DNA from: Bradyrhizobium sp. 190
Lineage (GTDB): Bacteria; Pseudomonadota; Alphaproteobacteria; Rhizobiales; Xanthobacteraceae
DNA length: 64,000 nucleotides
Assembly: GCF_023073415.1 (NCBI RefSeq)
Contig: NZ_JADPJL010000035.1
Location: 115,924-179,923, forward strand
Direction: 5' to 3'
This document shows, one piece after another, positions 1 through 8,263 of this stretch. The notes beneath the pieces are model-generated. The model saw only the letters and a program-made list of their open reading frames with translations, did no database searches and was not told the origin of the DNA. Numbering within the stretch: the stretch's first letter is position 1; each line of letters opens with the position of its first letter. A program made the position numbers and the translations under genes.

Positions 1-1
1 C

Positions 2-796
2 GACCTCACCGAAGCCGCGGTCGCAGCCGTCGTGACGGATGGCGCGGTTGGCGCGCAAAACCCGGCGGACGCAGCGCGAGACACCGACATCGTCATCACC
101 ATGCTGCCCGATACGCCCCATGTCGAGGCGGTGATCTACGGCGAGCACGGACTCCTGAAGTCGCCGCCTCCCGGCAAGCTGATCGTGGACATGAGCACGA
201 TCTCGCCGGTTGCCGTCCGCCGCATCCATGCCGATCTGCAGCAGGCCGGCGTGAGCTTCATCGACGCGCCCGTCTCCGGCGGACCGCTCGGCGCGAAGAA
301 CGCCGCGCTCTCGATCATGGCCGGCGGCGAGGCTGAGGCTTTTTCAAAGGCCGAGCCCTTCTTCCAGGCGATGGGCACCACGATCACCCACGTCGGCGGC
401 AGCGGCGCAGGCCAAACCGTCAAGCTCTGCAATCAGCTCATCTGCGGAATCAACATCCAGGCGATTTGCGAAGCGCTGGCGCTCGGTCGGGCGTCCGGCG
501 TCGAGCTCAATCTGCTCCGCCGGGTGCTGCTGGGCGGTTCGGCAGCGTCCTGGATGCTGGACAAGCTCGGTCCCTCCATGATCGAGGGCGACGTCGGCGC
601 CGGTTTTCGCATCGACCTGATGCTCAAGGATCTTCGCCTGGTGCAGGAACACGCCCAGGCGCTGAACGTTCCGTTGCCAGGAACTGCGCTCGTCACCAGC
701 CAGTATGTCGATGCGCGGGCGCATGGCGAAGGGGCGAACGGCAACCAGGCGCTGTTTCGCGTCTACGACCGCATGACCAACCAGCGCACCGGCTGA
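2..796 (+). CDS. Beta-hydroxyacid dehydrogenase (3-hydroxyisobutyrate dehydrogenase family), 5' end outside window
   Basis: The reading frame is open from base 2, so the N-terminus, including the glycine-rich NAD-binding loop, lies off the left edge. What remains fits the 6-phosphogluconate dehydrogenase-like NAD-binding fold: TMLPDTPHVE in the Rossmann domain, the substrate loop PVSGGPLGA, and the catalytic lysine region GAGQTVKLCNQ followed by the all-helical C-terminal domain. Family members oxidise or reduce short beta-hydroxy acids such as 3-hydroxyisobutyrate or tartronate semialdehyde with NAD(P). It lies only 9 bases before an amino-acid type ABC permease, which suggests one operon in which the imported compound or its product is the substrate. 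The exact substrate cannot be told from sequence. Confidence 0.85.
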   Translation, partial: DLTEAAVAAVVTDGAVGAQNPADAARDTDIVITMLPDTPHVEAVIYGEHGLLKSPPPGKLIVDMSTISPVAVRRIHADLQQAGVSFIDAPVSGGPLGAKNAALSIMAGGEAEAFSKAEPFFQAMGTTITHVGGSGAGQTVKLCNQLICGINIQAICEALALGRASGVELNLLRRVLLGGSAASWMLDKLGPSMIEGDVGAGFRIDLMLKDLRLVQEHAQALNVPLPGTALVTSQYVDARAHGEGANGNQALFRVYDRMTNQRTG

Positions 797-805
797 CCGA
801 ACGCC

Positions 806-1489
806 ATGGGCATTGAACTCGATTTTCCCGCAGTGCTGGAGCGATGGCCGAACTTTCTCGGCGGCGCCGTCCTCACACTCGAGCTCGCCCTGTTCGCGAC
901 CGTGCTGGGCGCCCTCCTCGGCACGCTCGCAGCGGTCGGCCGCGGGACGCACAGCGCGCTGATCGCGCGCGCCTGCAAGGTCTATGTCGAGGCGATCCGC
1001 AACACCCCGCTGCTGGTCCAGATCTTCCTGGTCTATTTCGGTCTTGCCAGCATCGGGCTGAAACTCTCCGCCTTCACCGTCGCGGTGGCCGCGCTGACGA
1101 TCAATGTCGGCGCCTACACCGCCGAGATCATGCGCGCTGGCTTCGAAGCGATCCCGCGCGGACAGATCGAGGCGGCCGAAGGGCTCGCGCTCTCGCGCGT
1201 CCAGATCTACTGGCACATCATCCTGTTGCCCGCGGTCGAGCGGGTCTATCCGGCGCTCACCAGCCAGTTCGTTCTGCTGATGCTGGCCTCTTCCATCTGT
1301 TCGCAGATTTCGGCAGAGGAACTCACGGCGGTGGCCAACTACATCCAGTCGGATACTTATCGCGCCTTTGAGACCTACATCATTGTTGCAGTCATCTACA
1401 TCATCCTGTCGCTGGTGATGCGCGCCGGTTTCTGGGGGCTCGGCCTCGTCCTGTTTCCGCGCCGGCGTCGGCTCGGCACGGCTTTGTGA
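806..1489 (+). CDS. Polar amino-acid type ABC transporter permease (first of pair)
   Basis: This 227-residue inner-membrane protein has about five hydrophobic segments and the binding-protein-dependent permease signature, seen as AEIMRAGFEAIPRGQIEAA followed by EGLALS. This EAA-type loop contacts the ATPase. The N-terminal half carries EAIRNTPLLVQIFLVYF, typical of HisM/GlnP-type permeases of the polar amino acid family. A second permease gene follows after 8 bases, so the two probably form a heterodimer. Substrate is likely a polar amino acid or related small acid; nothing in the permease fixes it. Confidence 0.9.
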   Translation: MGIELDFPAVLERWPNFLGGAVLTLELALFATVLGALLGTLAAVGRGTHSALIARACKVYVEAIRNTPLLVQIFLVYFGLASIGLKLSAFTVAVAALTINVGAYTAEIMRAGFEAIPRGQIEAAEGLALSRVQIYWHIILLPAVERVYPALTSQFVLLMLASSICSQISAEELTAVANYIQSDTYRAFETYIIVAVIYIILSLVMRAGFWGLGLVLFPRRRRLGTAL

Positions 1490-1497
1490 GGTAGGGC

Positions 1498-2166
1498 ATG
1501 GGCGGACATCTCAACGTCAACCACCTGCTTTTCCTCGGCCACGGCGCGCTGTGGACGATCGGGCTTTCCCTGATCGCGCTCATCGGCGGAGGTATCGCTG
1601 GCTTCGCGATCGCGCTCGCACGCATTTCTCCGCATAAGTCGGTGCGGCTTCTCAGCGCCACCTATGTGCAGCTCATCCAGGGCACGCCGCTCCTCGTCAT
1701 CCTGTTCCTCGGCTATTTCGGGCTCGCAGCCATTGGCCTGAAGGTGTCGCCGCTTGCCGCCGCCGGCGCTTCGCTCACCCTCTATGTCGCCGCCTATCTT
1801 GGCGAAATCTGGCGCGGATCGATCCAATCGGTGCCGAAGCCGCAGTGGGAAGCGGCCGAGGGCCTGGCCCTGAGCCGGACCCAGCGCATGATGAAGGTGA
1901 TCCTGCCGCAGGCGATCCGCATCGCGACGCCACCGACCGTGGGCTTCATGGTGCAAATCATCAAGAACACCTCGCTCGCTTCGGTCGTCGGCTTTGTCGA
2001 GCTGATGCGCTCGGGACAGATCGTCAACAACTCGCTGTTCGAGCCGTTCGCGATCTACGCGATCATTGCCGTCGTTTACTTCGCCATGTGCTATCCCCTG
2101 TCGCTGCTCAGCCAAAGGCTGGAGCGGCGCATGGGACGTGGCATGGTCAACCTCGCTCCGGCCTGA
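1498..2166 (+). CDS. Polar amino-acid type ABC transporter permease (second of pair)
   Basis: This 222-residue membrane protein resembles the preceding permease: QLIQGTPLLVILFLGYFGL near the N-terminus and the ATPase-contact loop GSIQSVPKPQWEAAEGLALS in the second half. It probably pairs with the upstream permease in one inner-membrane channel. The stop codon is one base before the ATG of the ATPase gene, so translation of the two is probably coupled. No unusual features were seen. Confidence 0.9.
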   Translation: MGGHLNVNHLLFLGHGALWTIGLSLIALIGGGIAGFAIALARISPHKSVRLLSATYVQLIQGTPLLVILFLGYFGLAAIGLKVSPLAAAGASLTLYVAAYLGEIWRGSIQSVPKPQWEAAEGLALSRTQRMMKVILPQAIRIATPPTVGFMVQIIKNTSLASVVGFVELMRSGQIVNNSLFEPFAIYAIIAVVYFAMCYPLSLLSQRLERRMGRGMVNLAPA

Positions 2167-2167
2167 T

Positions 2168-2926
2168 ATGCAGCAGAACGCCTCTCCACCAGCGCCGATC
2201 GTGTCGCTCCGCGACGTGCAAAAGAGCTTCGGCTCGCTCAGGGTGCTCGACGGCGTCAGCTTCGCCGTCGAGCGCGGCGAGGTCCTGGCCATCATCGGCC
2301 GCTCAGGCTCCGGCAAGAGCACAGCCTTGCGCTGCATCGACCGGTTCGAAAAGGTCGACCGCGGCGAGATCGTCGTCTGCGGGCACCGGGTCGATCTTCC
2401 GAATGTCGATCTCCGCGCCCTGCGCCAGGATGTCGGCATCGTCTTCCAGAGCTACAATTTGTTTCCGCATCTCACCATCGAGCAGAACATCACGCTCGCG
2501 CCCCGCTCGGTGAAACGGATGGCCGCCTCGCAGACCAGGGAGCTCGCGCACAAGGTGCTGGCGCAGGTCGGGTTGGAAGAGAAGGTTCACGCCTATCCCG
2601 AACAGCTTTCAGGCGGCCAGCAGCAACGCGCCGCCATCGCCCGCTCGCTCGCCATGCAGCCCAAGGTCATGCTGTTCGACGAGGTCACGTCCGCGCTCGA
2701 TCCCGAACTGACCGGCGAAGTGCTCAAGGTGATCGAGCAGTTGGCCGCCGACGGCATGACCATGGTGATGGTCACCCATGAAATGGGTTTTGCGAAGAGC
2801 ATCGCCGACCGGATCGTCTTCATGCATCGCGGCAAGGTTCACGAAACCGGCCCTGCCTCGATCCTGACGTCGCCAAAGACACCCGAGCTCGCTCAGTTCG
2901 TCGGGACGGGAAACCTGAAATCATAA
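2168..2926 (+). CDS. Amino-acid ABC transporter ATP-binding protein (GlnQ/HisP family)
   Basis: The 252-residue cytoplasmic ATPase shows Walker A GRSGSGKST, Q-loop VFQSYNLFPHLT, signature LSGGQQQRAAIARSLA, Walker B VMLFDEVTSALDPE and the switch histidine in VTHEM. The ATG at 2168 is chosen because it is one base after the permease stop and is followed directly by the conserved beta-strand region (VSLRDVQKSFGSL); the frame is open further upstream but would run into the permease. It energises uptake by the two permeases. The length is normal for the GlnQ family. Confidence 0.92.
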   Translation: MQQNASPPAPIVSLRDVQKSFGSLRVLDGVSFAVERGEVLAIIGRSGSGKSTALRCIDRFEKVDRGEIVVCGHRVDLPNVDLRALRQDVGIVFQSYNLFPHLTIEQNITLAPRSVKRMAASQTRELAHKVLAQVGLEEKVHAYPEQLSGGQQQRAAIARSLAMQPKVMLFDEVTSALDPELTGEVLKVIEQLAADGMTMVMVTHEMGFAKSIADRIVFMHRGKVHETGPASILTSPKTPELAQFVGTGNLKS

Positions 2927-2946
2927 CAGAAGAGGGAGAACCGAGG

Positions 2947-3741
2947 ATGAAGTACGTAAAATTCCTGGGCGCAGCCATCTCGGCATGTTGCCTTGCGACG
3001 ATGTCGGCGGCGCCCGCCTTCGCCGATCTGCTCGACGACATGACGAAGGCCAAGAAGATTCGCATCTCTACCGATCTGGCGATCCCTCCGTCCGGCATGA
3101 TGGACAGCAGCATGAAGCCGACGGGTTCCGATGTCGAAGTCGCCCAGCTGCTCGCTAAGGATTGGGGTCTCGAACTCGAATTCGTCCAGACCACCGGCGC
3201 AACGCGCATCCCCAACGTCCTGACCGGCAAAGCCGACATCATCATTTCGACCCTGTCGGTCACGGCCGAACGAGCCAAGGTGATCGACTTCACCAAACGC
3301 TACGCCACGCTGCAATCGGATATCGGCTGCCTGAAGTCGCTGAACGTGAAGGACTGGCCGGACCTGAAGGACAAGACCGTGGGCGTCGCGCGCGGCACCA
3401 CGCAGGATACGATGCTGTCGAACATGAAGGACAAGGAACTGAAGATCGCGCGCTATGACGATGATGCCACCGGCGTGACCGCTGCCGTTTCCGGCCAGGT
3501 CGATTGCGTCGGCACATCGGCCACGATCATCAACCAGATCGGCGTCAAGAATCCGGCTCGCATCTTCGAACCCAAGATCCCACTCGCCAGCTTTGATCTC
3601 GCCATCGGTCTGAAGAAGGGCGAGCAGCGCCTCATGGACAAGCTTAACGCCTGGGTTACCGAGAACGTCAAGAACGGCAAGCTCAACGCGATCTACAAGA
3701 AGTTCCACGGGGTCGAGCTGCCGCCCGACATGCGTGGTTGA
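2947..3741 (+). CDS. Family 3 extracellular solute-binding protein of the amino-acid ABC importer
   Basis: This 264-residue protein begins with a Sec signal peptide (hydrophobic run to about residue 26, cleavage after APAFA) and continues with the SBP_bac_3 fold: KKIRISTDLAIPPSGM, DVEVAQLLAKDWGLELEFV and ADIIISTLSVTAERAKVIDF. It should capture the substrate in the periplasm and deliver it to the permeases encoded upstream. A Shine-Dalgarno run (AGAGGGAGAA) precedes the ATG. A strong hairpin follows the gene, before rpiB, which may raise binding-protein mRNA relative to the distal genes. The ligand is unknown. Confidence 0.9.
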   Translation: MKYVKFLGAAISACCLATMSAAPAFADLLDDMTKAKKIRISTDLAIPPSGMMDSSMKPTGSDVEVAQLLAKDWGLELEFVQTTGATRIPNVLTGKADIIISTLSVTAERAKVIDFTKRYATLQSDIGCLKSLNVKDWPDLKDKTVGVARGTTQDTMLSNMKDKELKIARYDDDATGVTAAVSGQVDCVGTSATIINQIGVKNPARIFEPKIPLASFDLAIGLKKGEQRLMDKLNAWVTENVKNGKLNAIYKKFHGVELPPDMRG

Positions 3742-3751
3742 GCGAAGCAGA

Positions 3752-3781
3752 ACCGTGACGGCCGGATGCGGCTGTCACGGT
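3752..3781 (+). other. Intercistronic RNA hairpin after the binding-protein gene
   Basis: The two 13-base arms (3752-3764 and 3769-3781) pair fully with one G-T pair around a GATG loop. No run of T follows, so it is unlikely to be a simple terminator. Its place directly after a binding-protein gene fits an mRNA-stabilising element or partial attenuator. This is inferred from base pairing only. Confidence 0.55.
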
Positions 3782-3807
3782 CCCAAAAACAACGAAATGG
3801 AAACCGC

Positions 3808-4254
3808 ATGCGCCTTGTCATAGGATCCGACCACGCCGGCTGGCCGCTCAAGCAAAACGTCATCGACCATATCCACAGCCTCGGCCACGAGGTCGTCGAT
3901 GTCGGCTCCTATGACGAGAAGCCGGTGGATTTTCCTGATATCGCGCGGGCCGTGGCACAGAAGGTGACGTCGGGTGAAGTTGCACGTGGCATCATGGTGT
4001 GCGGAACAGGCGTCGGCGCTTCGATTGCAGCCAACAAGATGAAGGGCATCCGCGCCGCGGTCTGTCACGACGTTCATTCGGCGCATCAGTGCGTGGAGCA
4101 TGACGATGTGAATGTCATGTGTATCGGCGCCCAGATCGTCGGCCCATGGCTCGCCAAGGACCTGATCTCGTCCTACCTTTCGGCCGAGTTCTCAACCGAC
4201 GAAGACTTCCGACGGCGAGTGGAAAAGCTTCGCGTGATGGACGAGGAAGGTTGA
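3808..4254 (+). CDS. rpiB: RpiB/LacAB-type sugar-phosphate isomerase
   Basis: The 148-residue protein starts MRLVIGSDHAGWPLK, the hallmark of the RpiB family, and contains VCGTGVGASIAANK with the active-site cysteine and the anion-binding GTG loop. The ATG at 3808 is preferred over an in-frame upstream codon because family members begin just before the GSDHAG motif. The family isomerises aldose and ketose phosphates such as ribose 5-phosphate, and in rhizobia some members act on tetrose phosphates in tetritol catabolism. Its operon partners (a beta-hydroxyacid dehydrogenase, an importer and a broken sugar kinase) suggest catabolism of a sugar acid or polyol, but the substrate is inference. 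Confidence 0.85.
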   Translation: MRLVIGSDHAGWPLKQNVIDHIHSLGHEVVDVGSYDEKPVDFPDIARAVAQKVTSGEVARGIMVCGTGVGASIAANKMKGIRAAVCHDVHSAHQCVEHDDVNVMCIGAQIVGPWLAKDLISSYLSAEFSTDEDFRRRVEKLRVMDEEG

Positions 4255-4273
4255 GCTCCGAGACCGGCTTGCC

Positions 4274-4704
4274 ATGATCCTGATCTTCGGGTCGCTGAAT
4301 ATCGACCTGGCTGCCCGGGTGCCCGTCATCCCGGGACCCGGCCGAACCGCGCTCGCACCGTCCTACGCCACGCATTATGGCGGCAAGGGCGCCAACCAGG
4401 CGGTCGCAGCCGCGCGCGCATCGCGGGCCGGGGAAAGGTCTGCATGGCGGGCCGCGTGGGAAGGGATGCGTTCGGCGATGGCGCGCTCGACAATCTTGCG
4501 GCCAATGGTGTCGATACGCGTCTCGTCGTCAAATCCGATAACCCGACCGGTTGCGCCTTCATCACGGTCGATCCCGGTGGCGAGAACGCCATCACGGTGG
4601 CGAGCGGAGTCAACATGACCGCAAGCGCCGCCGACGTGCCTGTCACGTTGTTCGGCGCCGACACCATCCTCGTGCTGCAGATGGAGGTGCCGGTGGTAGA
4701 GTAG
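4274..4704 (+). pseudogene. Frameshifted and truncated PfkB/ribokinase-family kinase
   Basis: The first part, from 4274, reads MILIFGSLNIDLAARVP and HYGGKGANQAVAAARAS, a normal ribokinase N-terminus with the GGKGANQA substrate motif. Near 4426-4440 the homology moves to another frame (GKVCMAGRVGRDAFGDGAL) and continues to ILVLQMEVP before a stop at 4702-4704. The interval is 431 bases, consistent with loss of one base. Even after repair only about 143 residues remain of the usual 300, so the catalytic Asp and ATP site are missing. It is most likely a decayed last gene of the rpiB operon. Confidence 0.8.
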
Positions 4705-4753
4705 GAGCCAGACGCCCGGACAAGGAGATGGCCTCTCGGCGCCGAGGGAGTGG

Positions 4754-5407
4754 TCAGCTGCGGGATCGGCCGGACCGGGAGCGCGCCGTGCCTCGGTAGA
4801 GCGTGGCCAGACAATCGTCCACCAACACGTCGACGTCCACTGCCAGGATCTTTAGACGACCGGTCCTGAACATGAGCAGCAGGCCGAACATCCAGGAGGC
4901 CCCGGCGACTGCCACCTCATGTTTTTCGGATGCATCGACCAGATCGTCGGCCTCGAGCGCGTCCGCGGCCGCAGCGTAGACCCGCTTCAGACGGACGTTG
5001 AGTTCGCGGTTCAGGTCTCTGCCGACGCCGTCAGGTTTGGCTCCGCCGTAGAGGTAGAACCCGAGATCGAACTCCGCGGGCCTCGCGCGGAAATACTCGA
5101 ACCAAGCGCGCAAGGCGGCGGCACCTTTCCGTCCCACCCGGGCCACTGCGGACGCCTGCTCGACGGCCTGGGCCATGCTCGTCAAGGATTCACGGAGGAT
5201 GTCGGCGTAGACCTCCTCCTTGCTCGCGTATTGGGTATAGATCGCACCGGTCGTGTAGCCCGCCGCTTTGGCAATCTCCCGCACCGAAGTTTCGTGCAGG
5301 CCCACTTCCACGAAAACGCGCTTGGCGGCCTCGCGGATCAGTTCGCGCTTGAAAGCGCTCACGGCGGCCTTGCGCCGTTCGATTTTCGGATCTGAGGCTT
5401 CCGCCAT
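4754..5407 (-). CDS. TetR-family transcriptional regulator
   Basis: This protein has an N-terminal TetR helix-turn-helix: FVEVGLHETSVREIAKAAGY then TTGAIYTQYASKEEVYADIL. The remaining 150 residues form the ligand-binding, dimerising helical domain, whose ligand cannot be predicted. The start at 5407 (about 217 residues) has a purine-rich CGGAAAA upstream; ATGs at 5434 and an earlier codon at 5446 are alternatives. It is divergent from the AraC-type gene, and the space between holds a small dyad at 5517-5529 that could be its operator. It may control itself, the AraC gene and the catabolic genes beyond. Confidence 0.85.
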   Translation of the reverse strand: MAEASDPKIERRKAAVSAFKRELIREAAKRVFVEVGLHETSVREIAKAAGYTTGAIYTQYASKEEVYADILRESLTSMAQAVEQASAVARVGRKGAAALRAWFEYFRARPAEFDLGFYLYGGAKPDGVGRDLNRELNVRLKRVYAAAADALEADDLVDASEKHEVAVAGASWMFGLLLMFRTGRLKILAVDVDVLVDDCLATLYRGTARSRSGRSRS

Positions 5408-5516
5408 CGATAGTTTTCCGGTTCGAGAGGCCATGGCGGGCGGCACTCATGCCCGACCATCGTCGCCGCTCGAGTGGCGGGCCGAGCGGGTGCGGAGAGA
5501 CGTTTGCTATCGAAAT

Positions 5517-5529
5517 ATAACGGTGTTAT
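5517..5529. promoter_or_regulatory. Candidate operator (ATAAC-ggt-GTTAT dyad)
   Basis: A perfect 5-base inverted repeat with a 3-base spacer lies in a short AT-rich patch between the divergent TetR and AraC genes. Its size and position fit a TetR-type operator, but the arms are short and the motif could be chance. Confidence 0.35.
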
Positions 5530-5576
5530 TGAAACGAAGTCAAGGAAGCCGCCGCCGGCACCAGTGGAGCTCGACT

Positions 5577-6452
5577 TTGCCAACGAAAGATCCACATCCG
5601 CGAGCGAGGTCGGCCTGGATCGCCGAAGATAACGAGCAGGTCTTCGCCCGCCCCTCGTTCTACGCCGAGTTCGCGCCGCGCGAGGATCAAGCCGGCTGCG
5701 TCGACTCGATTTACATCCTGAAGGACCGGGGACGGCTGACCGAAAGCCGCATGTCGTTCGCTTCCCCGCTCAAGGAGCTCGCCTTCATATTCCGGGAGGA
5801 CGGTCCGGGCGGCAAGGTGGTCTTTAACGAGCCGAGCCTCGATCACCGAAGAAAAAGCAGGGCGTTCGTGGGCTGGATCGTCGGCGTCAAGTTCAAGCCG
5901 AATTGGTCCGGTTCGCCGAGCGTCCACGATCCGGCGATCGTCGCGTGTCGCGACACGCTGGCGCGAGTCGTCCGGGAGAGTCCATCGTGCTTCGACATCC
6001 TTGACCCTCTGGATCGGACCCTGCTCGCACTTTCGCGGCTGGCAAGGCGCGGCGCGATCTCGGACAGCGCCCCCCTGGATACGCCGCACGGCCGCGTCAG
6101 CGACTTGGCGGACCACGTCGGTAGATCGGTCCGGACGCTGCAGAGGCGAGTGAGAACGTCGACAGGCTGCCCGCCTAAGCGTTTTCTGGCCGTGCAGCGC
6201 TTCCGTCGATCGCTCTACGAAATCGCGTCGGGAGGCGACGGTCTGTCTCTGATCGCCTCCGATCTCGGATTCTCCGACCAGGCCCACCTGACCAGAGAGT
6301 TTCGGCGGCACGCCGGCGTCACGCCCGGCGCATTCCGGCAGGCCTGGTGCAGGCCGCGCGCGCAGGCTGTCCGATTTCTTCAAGACGCCGGACGATCCAC
6401 GCGTCTAATGATGGCGGTGTGGCCACTCGAGACCACGACCGAAGCCGGTTGA
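5577..6452 (+). CDS. AraC-family transcriptional regulator
   Basis: The C-terminal third carries a complete AraC double helix-turn-helix: VSDLADHVGRSVRTLQRRV for the first and LSLIASDLGFSDQAHLTREF followed by RRHAGVTPGAF for the second. The N-terminal part (FYAEFAPREDQAGCVDSIY onward) resembles the small effector domain of AraC proteins of the DUF6597 type. I place the start at the TTG at 5577, preceded by TGGAGC at suitable distance; this gives 291 residues. A GTG at 5523 is the main alternative. The frame is open further upstream, but there it is antisense to the TetR gene. It probably regulates the catabolic genes starting at 6524. Confidence 0.75.
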   Translation: MPTKDPHPRARSAWIAEDNEQVFARPSFYAEFAPREDQAGCVDSIYILKDRGRLTESRMSFASPLKELAFIFREDGPGGKVVFNEPSLDHRRKSRAFVGWIVGVKFKPNWSGSPSVHDPAIVACRDTLARVVRESPSCFDILDPLDRTLLALSRLARRGAISDSAPLDTPHGRVSDLADHVGRSVRTLQRRVRTSTGCPPKRFLAVQRFRRSLYEIASGGDGLSLIASDLGFSDQAHLTREFRRHAGVTPGAFRQAWCRPRAQAVRFLQDAGRSTRLMMAVWPLETTTEAG

Positions 6453-6523
6453 GCAGGTTCGCCTTTCGCGCCGACAGGTCGTAGGCCCAGCCTCGACCCA
6501 CTATCAGACGCGGGCACCTCAGA

Positions 6524-7336
6524 ATGATCATCGACGCCTGGATGCAGCACCCGAACGCCGCTTGGATCGGGAACCCGATGTTCGAGTCGTTGCGGCGCTG
6601 GAGACCGGGCAAATGGTCGGAAACGGCGCCCCCCATCGAGGACACGCTTGCCGAGATGGATAGTGCGGGCGTTTCCGTCGGCATGCTGTGCGGCTGGCAC
6701 GGCCCGGCCGGGCCGATGATCAGCAACGACGAGGTCGCCCAACACTGCCGGGCTCACCCCGACCGCTTCGTCGGAATAGCTTCTGTCGATCTCTTCCGCC
6801 CGATGGACGCCGTGCGGGAGTTGAGGCTGCGAGTGAAGAGGGAAGGCTTCAAGGGGCTGCGCGTTCTGCCCTGGGTGTGGGGGCTGCCGCCGGACGATCG
6901 CCGGTATTATCCTCTGTTCGCGGAATGCTGCGAGCTCGACATCCCGTTCTGCACGCAGGTCGGACACGCGGGGCCGCTGCGCGAATCCGAACCTGGGCGC
7001 CCCATTCCCTATCTCGATCGCGTCGCGCTCGAGTTTCCGGAGCTTCGCATTCTCGGCGGCCATATCGGCGTGCCGTGGCTCGACGAGATGTTGTCGCTCG
7101 TCATGAAGTACCCGAACGTCTTCATCGACACGTCGGCCTACAAGGTCAGCCGCTATCCGTCCGATCTCGTCGGGTACATGCGCGGCAACAAGAGACATCG
7201 GGTGCTCTTCGGATCCAACCATCCCTTCTGGCCCGCGGGCGAGTGCATCGCCGGCCTCGACGATCTCCAACTCGGCGCCGACGCCCGTTCGGCATTCCTG
7301 ACGGACAACGCGCGGCGGCTGTTCAAGCTCGCCTGA
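6524..7336 (+). CDS. Amidohydrolase-2 family protein with altered metal site
   Basis: The 270-residue protein has the layout of ACMSD-like amidohydrolases: an N-terminal strand MIIDAWMQHP, HPDRFVGIASVDL, GFKGLRVLPWVWGLPPDD, a histidine in TQVGHAGPL, another in GGHIGVPWLDEM, and a final GSNHPFWPAGEC. Typical members have an HxH pair in the first strand and an Asp in the final GSD motif; here only one His remains in the first motif and the Asp is Asn. The family hydrolyses or decarboxylates cyclic and aromatic acids, but this one may act without metal or use a different site. It opens a run of five catabolic genes on the same strand. Confidence 0.8.
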   Translation: MIIDAWMQHPNAAWIGNPMFESLRRWRPGKWSETAPPIEDTLAEMDSAGVSVGMLCGWHGPAGPMISNDEVAQHCRAHPDRFVGIASVDLFRPMDAVRELRLRVKREGFKGLRVLPWVWGLPPDDRRYYPLFAECCELDIPFCTQVGHAGPLRESEPGRPIPYLDRVALEFPELRILGGHIGVPWLDEMLSLVMKYPNVFIDTSAYKVSRYPSDLVGYMRGNKRHRVLFGSNHPFWPAGECIAGLDDLQLGADARSAFLTDNARRLFKLA

Positions 7337-7375
7337 TCTTCCGTAACCCGAGACCTCAGAACCGTAGGATGACCG

Positions 7376-8173
7376 ATGCCCTGGACCATTGAACGCAAGC
7401 ACCCGCATGTGGCCGTGGTGACGATGAACACCAACAAGGTCAACGCGCAGAATCCGGCCTTCTTCGCCGACCTTCACGCGGCGTTCGATCGTCTGGAATC
7501 CGAGTTCTCCGATTGCGCCGTCGTGTTGACCGGATCGGGTGCGGTGTTCACGGCGGGCCTCGACTTCGATCATCATTTCCCGATGTTCGCGCGCCGATCG
7601 ATCAAGGAGATCGATACCTGGTTCGACGAATATCGCGCGACGAACCTGCGTCTCTTCACGTACCCGAGGCCGACCGTAGCGGCGATCAACGGCCACGCCT
7701 ATGCGGGTGGGTTCATCACCGCGATCGATTGCGATCACCGGATCGCCAGCGAAGGCCCGCTGCAGTTCGCGTTGAACGAGGTCCCGATTGGCATCCCGAT
7801 GCCGGCCGTCTACTGCGAGATCATCAAGCATGCGATCGGCCCGCGATCGGCTTTCGAATTGACGCTGTTTGGCCAGATCTACGATCTCGCCGCCGCCAAA
7901 CGTCTCGGCGTCATCCAGCAGACGGTCGCGCCGGACAAGCTACTCGGGACAGCCGTTGCCTGGGCGGCGCTGGTGCCGCCGGATTGCTACACCGCCTACG
8001 CTTTCTCGAAGCGCGCGCTCCAGGCGACGACCATGGCGGCCATCGACGCCGCCGCCCGCCTCGACCGGGACCTGCTGTCACGCGGCATGTCGGATCTCGG
8101 AAGCATTCGCGCCCACACCCGACGGTACAAGGAACTGAAGGGCAAGGACGTCACCTGGCCGTTGCCCACCTAG
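7376..8173 (+). CDS. Enoyl-CoA hydratase/isomerase family protein
   Basis: This 265-residue crotonase-fold protein shows the two oxyanion-hole segments: AVFTAGLDFD and INGHAYAGGFITAIDCDHRI. A glutamate in LNEVPIGIPMP is at the usual catalytic position. The C-terminus is normal for the family, so the protein seems intact. It would act on a CoA thioester, fitting the acyl-CoA ligase encoded 90 bases downstream. The exact reaction (hydration, isomerisation or C-C cleavage) cannot be told. Confidence 0.88.
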   Translation: MPWTIERKHPHVAVVTMNTNKVNAQNPAFFADLHAAFDRLESEFSDCAVVLTGSGAVFTAGLDFDHHFPMFARRSIKEIDTWFDEYRATNLRLFTYPRPTVAAINGHAYAGGFITAIDCDHRIASEGPLQFALNEVPIGIPMPAVYCEIIKHAIGPRSAFELTLFGQIYDLAAAKRLGVIQQTVAPDKLLGTAVAWAALVPPDCYTAYAFSKRALQATTMAAIDAAARLDRDLLSRGMSDLGSIRAHTRRYKELKGKDVTWPLPT

Positions 8174-8263
8174 GCGTAGGAGCGAGGTCGGGCTCGGCGC
8201 CCCGCAACTGACGCGACGACGGTGTCATCGCAGACAACGATAAAATCATCACAGGAGGAAATG

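Noticed and set aside
8222..8263. GTG at 8222 as start of the acyl-CoA ligase
   Set aside because: The strong AGGAGG at 8253-8258 lies inside that extension and fits the ATG at 8264 (or 8261).
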